This document shows positions 34,391 through 43,041 of a stretch of DNA of 61,122 bases, in pieces. Source of the stretch: Thermodesulfobacteriota bacterium (GTDB lineage: Bacteria > Desulfobacterota > WTBG01 > CAIYCZ01 > CAIRTM01); assembly GCA_028278025.1 (NCBI GenBank), contig JANQFE010000081.1:1-61122 (forward strand). Reading direction: 5' to 3'. Every line of letters begins with the position of its first letter. The stretch's first letter is position 1. The notes under the pieces are model-generated. The model was given only the letters and a program-made list of their open reading frames with translations, made no database searches and was not told the origin of the DNA. The position numbers and the translations under genes are program-made.

Positions 34391-34945
34391 ATGCTGGCAA
34401 ACAAATTCCTGTCCCTTCTGCGTTCAAACAGGGCTCGACTTGGCGAACAGTGGGTTAAGAGGCTTCGAACCTCAGAACACATGCAAGCCTTTCAAAAAAT
34501 GTCGGATGAAGAGCTGCAAAGAAGAACCGAGCGTTTTTATGATAATCTTGTCATGTGGCTTGAGGAAGGTGCCCTGCATGAGAAAATTAAAACATATTTT
34601 TCCCGTGTCGGCAGAGAGCGCTATCATGAGCGCATTCCTCTTGAGGAGATTAATCTCTCAATTATTATCGGCAAAACCGTGCTATGGAGATTTATCCTGT
34701 CGGAAGGTTTCCTTGCTAATGCCCTGGCTATTTATCAGGCCCTTGAAATGCTGACCATGATTTATAACTTTTTTGACATGGGCTTTTATTATATCGGCGA
34801 AGAATATATGAAAGAAATGTATGAACAAATCAGCCGTTCAAAAAAATTCACTGAACAGGAGCTCAAAGACCATCTGTTCCCCGGCAAGCTTGCTACAAAC
34901 AAAGAGCTTGAAGCCATGTTCGGCATAAACCTCGGGATCAAGTAA
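34391..34945 (+). CDS. RsbRD N-terminal-like sensory protein
   Basis: An all-alpha 184-residue protein with no membrane segment: LGEQWVKRLRTSEHMQAFQKMSDEEL begins a helical bundle that continues through LEEINLSIIIGKTVLWRFI and ends with EYMKEMYEQISRSKKFT. The pattern resembles the RsbRD_N helical sensory domain found in front of STAS or kinase domains; here it stands alone. A strong GGAGG site lies six bases before the ATG. The gap 34097-34390 upstream carries divergent promoters for it and for rnfG. No output domain is nearby, so any signalling role is uncertain. Confidence 0.5.
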   Translation: MLANKFLSLLRSNRARLGEQWVKRLRTSEHMQAFQKMSDEELQRRTERFYDNLVMWLEEGALHEKIKTYFSRVGRERYHERIPLEEINLSIIIGKTVLWRFILSEGFLANALAIYQALEMLTMIYNFFDMGFYYIGEEYMKEMYEQISRSKKFTEQELKDHLFPGKLATNKELEAMFGINLGIK

Positions 34946-34975
34946 GATTCTTGGATAAACTAAGCGCTGCTACCT

Positions 34976-36280
34976 TCAACGTGACGCACATGCAGGCAGA
35001 ATATAATCATACAGCATTGTAAAGGTTGTTGAAATAGGTGGTTTTGATCCGGGGAAATGGGGGCCGTTTTCAGCAGTCATAACAACTACCATATCAAGCG
35101 GGGGGATAACGAAAATAAACTGCCCATACCCGCCGTATGCAAAATACAGATGTTTCTCAACGGTTTCAGCAATAGTATTTCCCAGGTAAAATTTTTGCAG
35201 CCCCCATAAAAAACCATAATCTCCTGCAAGGTTTTCCGAATATTTTTGTGCAGATGCTTTTACCCAGTTTTTAGGAACAATCTGTTTTTCATTCCACATT
35301 CCCTGGTTTAAATAAAGATAGCCGAAAATCGCCATGTCCGCAGGTGTCAAAAAGAGTGAGTTGGCATGGGTCACCCGGTCCTTATCATCAGAAATTACCG
35401 ATGGAGGGGGCCAATCTCCATCAGCTTTGCCATTCCATTGCCAATTTTTAATACCGAGTGGTTTAAACAGATACTGATCGGCAAAGTCTTTTGCTGATTG
35501 TCCGGTTGTATTCCTTATGATCCCGGTAAGCAGGGTTGCACAGCCGGTATTATAATTAAAAATAGTGCCCGGATTGCTTTGCATTGGCCTATCAAGCACA
35601 TGCTTTATCCAGTCACTGCTTGCATTCATTTTTTGAAAGTCATTATCATAATTAATGGTTCCGTCCTCGTTAACAGTTCGTGAATACTCATTCCACTCAA
35701 ACCCGGCTGTCATAGTCAAAAGATGTTTTACGGTAATTGACTTTTTCCGTTCATCAAGATTCGCAATATGACTATATTCAGGGAAAAAGCTCAGCACTTT
35801 CTCATCAACACTTTTAATCTTTCCCTGTTGTACAGCTATACCGATGAGGGCTGAGATGAAGCTCTTTGTTGCGGATAGACACCAATGGCGTTTTTCCCTT
35901 GACCAGCCCCTGAAATATCTTTCCAAAACCAGAGCGTCCCGGTAAATAATCACGATACTGTTAATGTAGCCGAATTCATCCTGCTCGATTTTTCGTACTA
36001 ATTCCGCAAGTTTTTTCTTGTCAAGTTTATATGTGTTTTTACCGGTATTCGGCAGATTGTCTATAGAGTATGTATACCCGGGTTTGTTTGTTGATATGAT
36101 TGTCGATCTGCTATATGTGCTGTTGAACATATAAAGCAGTACAATCGCAAAAAATATTGTCAACAACGAAACTCTTGCAAGCATGAACTGCCCTCTATTA
36201 AGCGGAGTATGTTCCTGATGGCACTGTTTTTTTTTTGCGGCTGCGAGCATTTTCTGTTCCGGCACTGGGTATGTTTCCAT
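34976..36280 (-). CDS. beta-lactamase-family serine hydrolase, membrane-anchored
   Basis: A 434-residue class C beta-lactamase-like protein. One transmembrane segment (about residues 33-52) anchors it, with the catalytic domain outside the cytoplasm. LSATKSFISALIGIAV carries the SxxK motif, FNYNTGCATLLTGI the YxN motif, and TMTAGFEWNEY and LGIKNWQWNGKADGD are typical of the esterase/peptidase branch rather than true antibiotic-hydrolysing enzymes. Substrate unknown, probably a peptidoglycan peptide or ester. I use the ATG at 36280; a GTG at 36292 is also possible. The start region abuts the ferritin-like remnant. Confidence 0.85.
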   Translation of the reverse strand: METYPVPEQKMLAAAKKKQCHQEHTPLNRGQFMLARVSLLTIFFAIVLLYMFNSTYSRSTIISTNKPGYTYSIDNLPNTGKNTYKLDKKKLAELVRKIEQDEFGYINSIVIIYRDALVLERYFRGWSREKRHWCLSATKSFISALIGIAVQQGKIKSVDEKVLSFFPEYSHIANLDERKKSITVKHLLTMTAGFEWNEYSRTVNEDGTINYDNDFQKMNASSDWIKHVLDRPMQSNPGTIFNYNTGCATLLTGIIRNTTGQSAKDFADQYLFKPLGIKNWQWNGKADGDWPPPSVISDDKDRVTHANSLFLTPADMAIFGYLYLNQGMWNEKQIVPKNWVKASAQKYSENLAGDYGFLWGLQKFYLGNTIAETVEKHLYFAYGGYGQFIFVIPPLDMVVVMTAENGPHFPGSKPPISTTFTMLYDYILPACASR

Positions 36281-36294
36281 GAAAGAGATCACTT

Positions 36295-36491
36295 TTAATG
36301 CTTTTCTTTCTCCCCCATAGTTTTTTTCAAATCAGCAAACCATTCAGCATGTTTTAGTTCTTCTGCCGAACCCATTCCAAGAGAGTTTTTGAAGCTGTAT
36401 CCTTAGATATTTCCAGGGCTTTACGATATGTTGTTTCTGCATTTTTTTCTATTTGAACGGCTATATCAAGTATTTCAGTTGTAGAAAACAT
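36295..36491 (-). pseudogene. frameshifted, truncated ferritin-like (rubrerythrin-type) gene
   Basis: From an ATG at 36491, behind a GAGGTG ribosome site, the frame reads MFSTTEILDIAVQIEKNAET, then TYRKALEISKDTASKTLLEW, before stopping. In the next frame the sequence carries on as GSAEELKHAEWFADLKKTMG, then a stop near 36295. Together these are the start of a ferritin-family protein: Glu of the first helix and the E-x-x-H of the second metal-binding helix (EELKHAEWF) are in place, but a one-base shift near 36368 separates them. The remaining two helices are absent. Either a decaying gene or a sequencing error plus truncation; the missing C-terminus favours decay. Confidence 0.7.
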
Positions 36492-36616
36492 CTATGCACC
36501 TCATGTAATGTGCGCTGTTCAAACTTCCCCGTAATTATCCTCGTCCATAGAGCGAGGGGTTAGAAAGCTCCTTAAGGGGTTTACCTCTACTGCTATTAAT
36601 ACAACTCTGATTTTTT

Positions 36617-36683
36617 TGTCATCCCGCGCACGCGGGAATCCATGGATTCCGGATATTCTCCGGAGGCGAATTCCGGAATGACA
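36617..36683. repeat. imperfect palindromic repeat with TGTCAT ends
   Basis: The ends TGTCATCCCG and CGGAATGACA are inverted copies with one mismatch. Inside are CCCGCGCACGCGGG, a stem-loop, and CCATGG and GGAATCC/GGATTCC palindromic pieces. This type of TCATxCCCGCG..CGGAATGACA sequence is a common dispersed intergenic repeat of many bacteria. It lies between the ferritin remnant and the AI-2E family gene. Confidence 0.6.
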
Positions 36684-36725
36684 ATTTCATAATCAGCACT
36701 TTGATGGCATTTATGAAAATATTTA

Positions 36726-37802
36726 CTATTTCACCGAAGCAGGCTTATCCTTCTTTTGGCTTTTTTTGACAGCAGCAATTTCCGGACCGAGCAGTACGGC
36801 CAGCCAGCGGGTATCATCTCTGCTGTCCAGGGCAATCTTTGCGGTCATTGTTAACGGCACTGACAGCAGCATGCCGACCGGGCCCAGCACCCATCCCCAA
36901 AACAGCAGTGAAAGAAATACCACCAAGGTTGACAGTCCCAGCCCCCGTCCCATGAAGCGCGGCTCAACAACGCTGCCCATCAGCAGATTTATGACGATGT
37001 AGCCGGCCGCCACCAGCACAGCCTGAATAGGACCGAGCTGTATAACCGCCAGCAGCACCGCCGGAACTGCCGCTATAATCGAACCGATATTAGGCACATA
37101 GTTCAGTGCAAATGCTACCAGGCCCCACAGCAGCGGGTAATCAACCCCTATGATAAATAACCAGGCAGCTACAAAAATGCCCGTAGCAAAACTGATCACG
37201 GTTTTAATAGCCATGTACTGCTTGACATTGTCAACAAATGTATCAAAACGCCCCAGAGAGGACTCGGAGCCGCCCAGTATGATGCGCAACTTTGCCGGAA
37301 AGCTTGAAGCCTCCAACAGCATAAAAATTACGGTCATGAGAATTAAAAAAATATTGGTAAAGACACTGCCCAGACCATTCAGTAAAGCTGCTATAAGCGA
37401 CATGGCCGCTCCCGGATTAAAAACTTCGGTTAATACCTGATCGGACACTTCAATACCGAATTTCTCAAGCACGGCTGCCGCTGAAACTGTCTGCTGCTTC
37501 AGCTTGGTCTCGTAAAACGGCAGATTAGTGGAAAAATCACCTGCCGATGATCCAACCAAACCCGCCACCAGCAAACCCAGAAAGAAAACCCCCAGGACTA
37601 CCATCAGCAGAGCCAGCCAGGCGGGCAAACCCTTGTGCTGCAGCCAGAACAGCGGCGGGGCACTGATGATCGCAATAAATGCAGCCAGCAAAAAGGGAAC
37701 CAGGATAGCCTTGGCAGCACTCATGCCGGCCACTACAATAACAAAGGCTGCAATAGTGAGCAGTATTTGAGAGGTGTTGGCTTTGTGGTTTGTTGTGTTC
37801 AT
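36726..37802 (-). CDS. AI-2E family (PerM-like) membrane transporter
   Basis: A 358-residue protein with about eight hydrophobic segments, including paired N-terminal helices (FVIVVAGMSAAKAILVPFLLAAFIAI region), the central LNYVPNIGSIIAAVPAVLLA, and VVFLSLLFWGWVLGPVGMLLSVPLT, which are hallmarks of the AI-2E exporter/PerM family. The transported substrate is unknown for most members; some export autoinducer-2 or act as Na+/H+ antiporters. I choose the ATG at 37802 with an AGGAG about eleven bases before; an ATG at 37832 overlaps the previous stop. It follows the FNR-like gene directly and is likely cotranscribed. Confidence 0.88.
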   Translation of the reverse strand: MNTTNHKANTSQILLTIAAFVIVVAGMSAAKAILVPFLLAAFIAIISAPPLFWLQHKGLPAWLALLMVVLGVFFLGLLVAGLVGSSAGDFSTNLPFYETKLKQQTVSAAAVLEKFGIEVSDQVLTEVFNPGAAMSLIAALLNGLGSVFTNIFLILMTVIFMLLEASSFPAKLRIILGGSESSLGRFDTFVDNVKQYMAIKTVISFATGIFVAAWLFIIGVDYPLLWGLVAFALNYVPNIGSIIAAVPAVLLAVIQLGPIQAVLVAAGYIVINLLMGSVVEPRFMGRGLGLSTLVVFLSLLFWGWVLGPVGMLLSVPLTMTAKIALDSRDDTRWLAVLLGPEIAAVKKSQKKDKPASVK

Positions 37803-37828
37803 GTACGGTAGAACTCCTGTAAATATCA

Positions 37829-38545
37829 TCAATAACCGAAAAACCAGTCAGACCTGATATTGCGCCCGGTGATTCCCAGTTTCTTCAAGTATCGTTTGGT
37901 TGCCCGGATCATAGCCCCGGTGCCTGCGACAAAGCAGGTAACGGTATTGCCATGAACTGACACAATATCCCCTAAGTGATGTGCAACCTCTTCCCGGTGC
38001 GCTACAAGGCAAACATGCAGGCTTGCGACGTCCTTATCAATCTCGCTGATTTCCGGCCTGAAAGCATGCAGGTTTTGAGAGTGACTATAGACCAGGTAAC
38101 TTTTTGGAGGGGCCGTCTCCGGCTGCAGCATGAATTCACGCAAAAGACCCATAAAGGGAGTTATACCTATCCCCCCTGCTATAAAAATAACCGGCGCATT
38201 ACAATCAGTGACATGAAACGGACCACAGGGGCCCCGCATGGCCATGATGTCCCCCCTTCGAAGGTGCATCATATGCTGTTTAAAATCACTGGGGGGTTCA
38301 GAAAGACGGGTGGCGATTCGAATCACCTTTTCGCCGGGTGAGGATGCGATACTGAAGACTCTAAAAAAGCGTCCCTTGATTTTTGCAGTAGGGAACGTAA
38401 AAACCCCGTGCTGACCCGCTTTCCAGTATATACCTGCAGGCCGCTCGAACTCAAAGGAAACAACATCACCTTCCTCCTGATGATGCTGTATGAAGGTGAG
38501 TGTATGTTTATGGACAACCGGCCAAAAATCCTGAATCAGTCCCAT
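37829..38545 (-). CDS. ferredoxin-NADP reductase-type flavoprotein
   Basis: A compact 238-residue oxidoreductase with an FAD-binding barrel (KGRFFRVFSIASSPGE, the R-x-F-S-x-A-S FAD motif) and a nucleotide-binding domain (PVIFIAGGIGITPFMGLLRE and the CFVAGTGAMIRATKRYLKKLG block). The C-terminal residues WFFGY end with an aromatic, as in FNR proteins where it stacks on the flavin. There is no iron-sulfur domain, so electrons must come from a separate partner. It lies between an unknown membrane protein and the AI-2E transporter gene in one minus-strand run. Confidence 0.85.
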   Translation of the reverse strand: MGLIQDFWPVVHKHTLTFIQHHQEEGDVVSFEFERPAGIYWKAGQHGVFTFPTAKIKGRFFRVFSIASSPGEKVIRIATRLSEPPSDFKQHMMHLRRGDIMAMRGPCGPFHVTDCNAPVIFIAGGIGITPFMGLLREFMLQPETAPPKSYLVYSHSQNLHAFRPEISEIDKDVASLHVCLVAHREEVAHHLGDIVSVHGNTVTCFVAGTGAMIRATKRYLKKLGITGRNIRSDWFFGY

Positions 38546-38607
38546 AAAGTTTTCCTTTGTGCGGATTGCTCACCGAAAAAAAGGCGGCGATTTGACTCTC
38601 TTTTTGC

Positions 38608-39183
38608 TCAGTATGTTGATTCGGACTGACGTTTTACCTGCATACATATAAAACGGACCGGCACTGCCAGAATCCCGTAAGCCACCATGCCGAACACAAC
38701 ACCCATGCCGATCCATTTCAGGCCGGTGGCAAAGGTTAAAACCCAGGCCACCCCATCCATCCTTACCGGATAGCGTGCCATAAGTATGATCGCGATAACA
38801 TTCTCGACATAATCAAGTATCAGCGGCGGCACAGCTACGGCGCACAGTCGTGATCCTTTTGCACCATGCACATAGCCCCATAAAAGGTTTATGCAAACCA
38901 GGAAAAAAACCGTATATACAAACGGCCACAGCAGATCATAGGTAAGCCAGACCTTGATATAGGCCCTGCGGCCCTCTTCACCATAGCCCTCTGCCATCTC
39001 ATAGATCCTGTCCGGTATAGGAAAGAAGCTGAGACCCACGCTGCCCACATCATGTGAATAGACTGCGGTTGCTGCTTTTTGGTGGGGCAGCACATACACA
39101 ATGCAGGCACCAAACAGTATACAGAATATAATCAGGACCGGGATAGTGGACAGTCTGTTCAAAAATTTAGTAATAGCATTCAT
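38608..39183 (-). CDS. membrane protein of unknown function
   Basis: A 191-residue protein with four predicted transmembrane helices: residues 12-32, 84-103, 113-136 and 148-178. A soluble loop between the first two contains SFFPIPDRIYEMAEGYG. I do not recognise the family. It starts nine bases after the end of the potassium channel gene, in the same direction, and is probably cotranscribed with it. Short loops and no catalytic motif suggest an accessory membrane protein. Confidence 0.6.
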   Translation of the reverse strand: MNAITKFLNRLSTIPVLIIFCILFGACIVYVLPHQKAATAVYSHDVGSVGLSFFPIPDRIYEMAEGYGEEGRRAYIKVWLTYDLLWPFVYTVFFLVCINLLWGYVHGAKGSRLCAVAVPPLILDYVENVIAIILMARYPVRMDGVAWVLTFATGLKWIGMGVVFGMVAYGILAVPVRFICMQVKRQSESTY

Positions 39184-39191
39184 AATTATCC

Positions 39192-40022
39192 TTACAAATG
39201 CGCCCCGCAGTATTTACAGTGTACTGCATTGGGATCATGTCCCTCAGCACCGCAGGCCGGGCATGCCTGGGTTGAGACTGCTTCCCTGGAAGCCTGCGCA
39301 AACTCGGCCGTAACTATACCGGTTGGAACTGCAATTATGCCGTAGCCCATGATCATTAAAACGGCTGCCAGGGCCTTACCCAGGGGAGTCTGAGGGGATA
39401 TATCTCCGTAACCAACCGTTGTTAACGTTACGATAGCCCAGTATATACTGGTCGGAATATTGCTAAAGCCGTTTTTATCACCTTCGATGACATACATGAC
39501 GGATCCTACAATTATCACGATAATAATAACGGCCAGCACAAAAACACTGATCTTACGACGGCTGGCCCGCAGGGCACCCATGATTATTTTGGCTTCACCA
39601 AGATAGGCCGCCAGTTTAAAAACCCTGAAAATACGCAAAAGACGCAGCATACGAATAGTCAGCAAAGACTGGCTTCCGGGGATCAAGATACTCACATAGG
39701 TGGGAATTACCGCCAACAGGTCTACCAGCCCGAAAAAACTGACTGCATAACGTGCCGGCCGCTTCACGCAGAGCAGGCGCAGGATGTACTCAATGGTAAA
39801 GAGAATTGTAAAAAACCATTCGATTGCATATAGGGTCTCCCCGTAGACACAGCTGATACCGGCAACACTATCCAGAATAACAGTGGCCACACTTACAATG
39901 ATGCTCCAGATGAGCAGCACATCGAATGCTTTGCCTGCCGGTGTATCGGCTTCAAATATTATTTCGTGTAAGCGGCTACGCCAGTTTTTTTTATCTGAAG
40001 AAGTAAACGAGGAGTGAGCCAT
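39192..40022 (-). CDS. voltage-gated-type potassium channel with C-terminal zinc ribbon
   Basis: A six-helix potassium channel of 276 residues. The fourth helix has regularly spaced arginines (RMLRLLRIFRVFKL), as in voltage sensors, and the pore loop carries the selectivity filter TLTTVGYGD. After the last helix comes a cytoplasmic tail with CPACGAEGHDPNAVHCKYCG, two CxxC knuckles typical of a zinc ribbon. The tail could sense zinc or redox state or drive assembly; this is inference. It heads a run with the 191-residue membrane protein, the FNR-like protein and the AI-2E transporter. Confidence 0.9.
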   Translation of the reverse strand: MAHSSFTSSDKKNWRSRLHEIIFEADTPAGKAFDVLLIWSIIVSVATVILDSVAGISCVYGETLYAIEWFFTILFTIEYILRLLCVKRPARYAVSFFGLVDLLAVIPTYVSILIPGSQSLLTIRMLRLLRIFRVFKLAAYLGEAKIIMGALRASRRKISVFVLAVIIIVIIVGSVMYVIEGDKNGFSNIPTSIYWAIVTLTTVGYGDISPQTPLGKALAAVLMIMGYGIIAVPTGIVTAEFAQASREAVSTQACPACGAEGHDPNAVHCKYCGAHL

Positions 40023-40123
40023 AATAACAATTTTTTTATGTTCCCTCTTGTAAAACCTTACCGGCAGTTACCACACCCATCGTAATCTGATATATTGCTT
40101 TTGAAGACAAAACACAAGCATTT

Positions 40124-40882
40124 TTAGTATGTAACAACCGGAGGAAAAGCATATGCCTCAATAAACTCCATGGGCACGCCGTTTTCCCGGGCAATCTTAA
40201 TCCCGTAGTCTTCCGCAATGATCCATTCTATTAGACGTGCCCGTGAACGGTACATCTGTCGGTAATCGTCTTCAACAGCCTGCTCATCTTTATGTTGCAG
40301 GACAATCTTTCGGAAGGATGATAGAACGGCCTGGATGATTTCATCTAAAAAAGGTGCATCTTTCAGTTTAAAAAAATATAAGAACCCACACTCCCCGGCT
40401 GTACCGCCCATTAATCCCTGCCCGGCCCCGAAACGATTCAGCGCATCAAAGTCATAATTATGCTTTTGGCACACCTTCCCGAGGGAGCTGGAAAACAGCT
40501 CACTGTCACCGGGCTGCAAAACGCCGTTTTGAATAATCAGATCACTGTAAAACACAATTGTCTTGCCCAGTTCCTTCCTTTCATTCATATTTGTCATGAT
40601 GATGTATCCTGGTGTTTTCGGATTAGCCGGATATGCAATGGTCTCCATAAAGCTGAGACTGGCATTAGTTCCCTCAATGGATCCGTCCGCAATGTGCAGC
40701 TGCGAGAAACCCGCCTTTTCCAGCAGCCTCCCCCGTGAACAATACACTGTTGAGGACCACTTCTCTGACTGCCAGTCCTTTACAGGTTGAAATGAATCCT
40801 GACCGTTCAGTTCGGCATACAGGTTGTGCAGTTGGGTAACATACTCGTCCTTCGGATAAGAAAAATCGGTACTAGCAGGCAT
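40124..40882 (-). CDS. conserved-looking cytoplasmic protein of unknown function
   Basis: A soluble 252-residue protein without signal or membrane segment. The start at 40882 is well supported by AAGGAGG six bases upstream; the frame extends further 5' without a ribosome site. Notable stretches are YDFDALNRFGAGQGLMGGTAGE, rich in glycine, and the final EFIEAYAFPPVVTY. It contains a segment (KELGKTIVFYSDLIIQNG) of alternating strands and helices. I do not recognise the family and no neighbour points to a function. Confidence 0.6.
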   Translation of the reverse strand: MPASTDFSYPKDEYVTQLHNLYAELNGQDSFQPVKDWQSEKWSSTVYCSRGRLLEKAGFSQLHIADGSIEGTNASLSFMETIAYPANPKTPGYIIMTNMNERKELGKTIVFYSDLIIQNGVLQPGDSELFSSSLGKVCQKHNYDFDALNRFGAGQGLMGGTAGECGFLYFFKLKDAPFLDEIIQAVLSSFRKIVLQHKDEQAVEDDYRQMYRSRARLIEWIIAEDYGIKIARENGVPMEFIEAYAFPPVVTY

Positions 40883-41029
40883 TGTATTCCTCCTTGGTAT
40901 TGCATAGAGCCAACAACCGTAATGGGGACATAATATTACATAAATCATTTTTTATATTGAATAGCAAGAACAGACCTGTAGTGCTTGCTAATATGCGGTC
41001 CATCCATGCAATGTGTTGCCCCGTTATGA

Positions 41030-41572
41030 TCATAATAATTCAAGTAACAGATTTCTGCCACCAAGAAAAATCACCCACGCAACGACTGTCAGCCAGTGGA
41101 TAATAACGGGTATCCATAATGAGCGTGAAACTATATATGATATACCGCAGGTTACTCCTAAAAGCGCTGTTATCAAAAGAAAGAAGGGGTTTAAGAAAAC
41201 AGATTGTGCTGCAGGATTAAGCGTGAGGGCATTAATGGGGTGCCACACAACAAACAGTACGGTGCTTATCAGCAAATAAAACAGCATACGCTTTTTCCCC
41301 TGCTGCCCAGCGTTGTTGGGAATAAGCAGGCCTCGAAAAAGTATTTCTTCAAACAATGATGGAAAAAAAAATAATGTTATTGGCAGGATAAACACCATTT
41401 TAGTCTTGATAATATTCCACTGCAGCAAGCCGGATGAAAATCCTATTATCAATGCAACAAAAATGTACAACGGTACAGGTGACAGCGCAGTCATAGATGT
41501 TTTGAATGGAGACGTCTGCAAACCGCGCAGTACATTTGAGACAACGTAGCAATAGATTTTATTATAAATCAT
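41030..41572 (-). CDS. CPBP-family intramembrane metalloprotease (CAAX-type)
   Basis: A 180-residue membrane protein with at least four helices. FFFPSLFEEILFRGLLIP carries the EExxxR motif and LFVVWHPINALTLNP the HxxxN-like motif of CPBP (Abi) glutamic proteases. In bacteria such proteins occur in bacteriocin immunity, signalling or unknown processing. A GAGGA site lies eight bases before the ATG at 41572. The protein is short for the family, but both active-site motifs are present. No bacteriocin gene is seen nearby. Confidence 0.82.
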   Translation of the reverse strand: MIYNKIYCYVVSNVLRGLQTSPFKTSMTALSPVPLYIFVALIIGFSSGLLQWNIIKTKMVFILPITLFFFPSLFEEILFRGLLIPNNAGQQGKKRMLFYLLISTVLFVVWHPINALTLNPAAQSVFLNPFFLLITALLGVTCGISYIVSRSLWIPVIIHWLTVVAWVIFLGGRNLLLELL

Positions 41573-41738
41573 ACTTGTATTCCTCAGAACAACTATAGGT
41601 AATATCAAAAAAATTTATTATTATATAATTATTTTGTGCTTTTTCCGTTGACAAGGTGAAAAAAAAATAGTAATTAATTTTATAATCTATTTTTTTAGTA
41701 GATTTATAGATGAAAATAAACCTTAAGGAGGAAAAATC

Positions 41739-42386
41739 ATGATAGTGATTGTGAGAATGTTAACCGATAGCGATGCCAAAAAATTGTGGGACTCTATTAT
41801 CTTTCAGAAAGATTTATTACAGTCCTCACTTGATAAAAAGGGACGGTTGCTTTATCTCACCAAACGGGTTGGTTGCAATGAGGCCAGCCTTTTCATACAT
41901 ACTAATGATTTAAATGGTGTTATTGATCTTGTTCTTGGCCCCTTGGGTAAAATAGAAGGGGTAACGGATATAAGTATAATACATCTGCTTCGGCCAAGGT
42001 TTTTCCCTGTGCCGAAAGACACCTACGGCATGAAGCGCTTTGTAATCACTGCCAAAGTTAATCCCCAACAGTACAGGGAGGTTTATAAAAAGCTGCTGAA
42101 CCCCAATATTCCTGAGGGGTTAAGAAAAGTTTATTATGCTTTTACTTTTCAGCAGCATGAAGGTGATCTGCAATATTCATTACTGGCTGAGGAAGAAGAA
42201 AGTGTCCGGAAGTTTGTTACTGAACATATAAATACCATAAATGGAATCATATCAACACAACTGCAGCAGGCAGAGAAAACAAAACCATTTATTTCCTATA
42301 AAGAATGGCTGGAATATACATCTGAGGGGAACGCAGTACCGGCTTGGCACCACTATATGGAAAACCATTTTGCTTTTGCAGAATAG
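41739..42386 (+). CDS. two-repeat alpha/beta protein of unknown function
   Basis: A soluble 215-residue protein behind a strong AAGGAGG site and followed by a strong terminator, so it is a self-contained transcription unit. Two halves look like a repeat: VIVRMLTDSDAKKLWDSI and RFVITAKVNPQQYREVYKKL each begin strand-helix, and each is followed by a strand pair. This resembles a tandem of Lrp/ACT-like ligand-binding modules without a DNA-binding domain; the comparison is by eye and weak. The region around it is AT-rich. Confidence 0.6.
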   Translation: MIVIVRMLTDSDAKKLWDSIIFQKDLLQSSLDKKGRLLYLTKRVGCNEASLFIHTNDLNGVIDLVLGPLGKIEGVTDISIIHLLRPRFFPVPKDTYGMKRFVITAKVNPQQYREVYKKLLNPNIPEGLRKVYYAFTFQQHEGDLQYSLLAEEEESVRKFVTEHINTINGIISTQLQQAEKTKPFISYKEWLEYTSEGNAVPAWHHYMENHFAFAE

Positions 42387-42420
42387 TTTGCAGTTAAAAT
42401 TTCCATGAGGTTCCTTGGGA

Positions 42421-42450
42421 GGGTCACACCCGTACGGGTGTGACCCTTTT
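42421..42450 (+). terminator. intrinsic terminator
   Basis: A perfect 11-bp stem GGGTCACACCC / GGGTGTGACCC with loop GTAC is followed by TTTT, 35 bases after the stop of the preceding gene. Confidence 0.85.
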
Positions 42451-43041
42451 ACATTTAGACAGAATAGAGAATCTTTTTCCCCGGCATAACACCCTAGGCA
42501 TTCCAACCAAATTTGAAAATCAAGTAGACTATCGTCCTGTTCATACGCACTCACCAAAAATTCAATATTATACGAACATTGCATATCAGGGATAATAATT
42601 ATTTTTATCGAGCATATAATATAAAATTATTGACGATATTATAAATATTTTTTATTTAGATATTACCAATCTGTTGAAGTTTTCAATAATTGTTAGGCTT
42701 CATAAAAAAATAAATATGAAGACTTTCTAAAAAGATAAAAATATAATAGGTTATGCAATCGCTTATTATATCGGTGATAATAGCATTGAGACACATATAG
42801 CTGATTTTTTAAAATCACTGATTGATAAAAATATCGGCTCAGGTATGGCTCCATAACTTGCATAATGCTATATTCAGGAGAGGTTATAACAGTCAGTGCT
42901 GTGAAATCGAACCTGAGTGACCTTTTTTAGCATTTGCTGATTTTTATATTCAAATCAGTTCTCAGGACCGTTAATATCAAGGGTTCGATCCACAAACTTC
43001 ATCGGTGGGACTATAAACAAAGCGAAAGGATTGAGAAATAA
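42451..43041. other. AT-rich spacer with a coding-like fragment
   Basis: About 590 bases without an intact gene, forming the left edge of the defence-like genes. A frame from about 42749 reads IIGYAIAYYIGDNSIETHIA, then continues DFLKSLIDKNIGSGMAP before a stop near 42857; it lacks a start and could be the remains of a gene. The last 60 bases hold the likely leader of the restriction gene, without a clear ribosome site. Confidence 0.35.

Noticed and set aside
34976..36280. Antibiotic-resistance beta-lactamase
   Set aside because: The SxxK and YxN motifs are shared with esterases and peptidases, the protein is membrane-anchored, and the surrounding sequence is that of the non-resistance branch.
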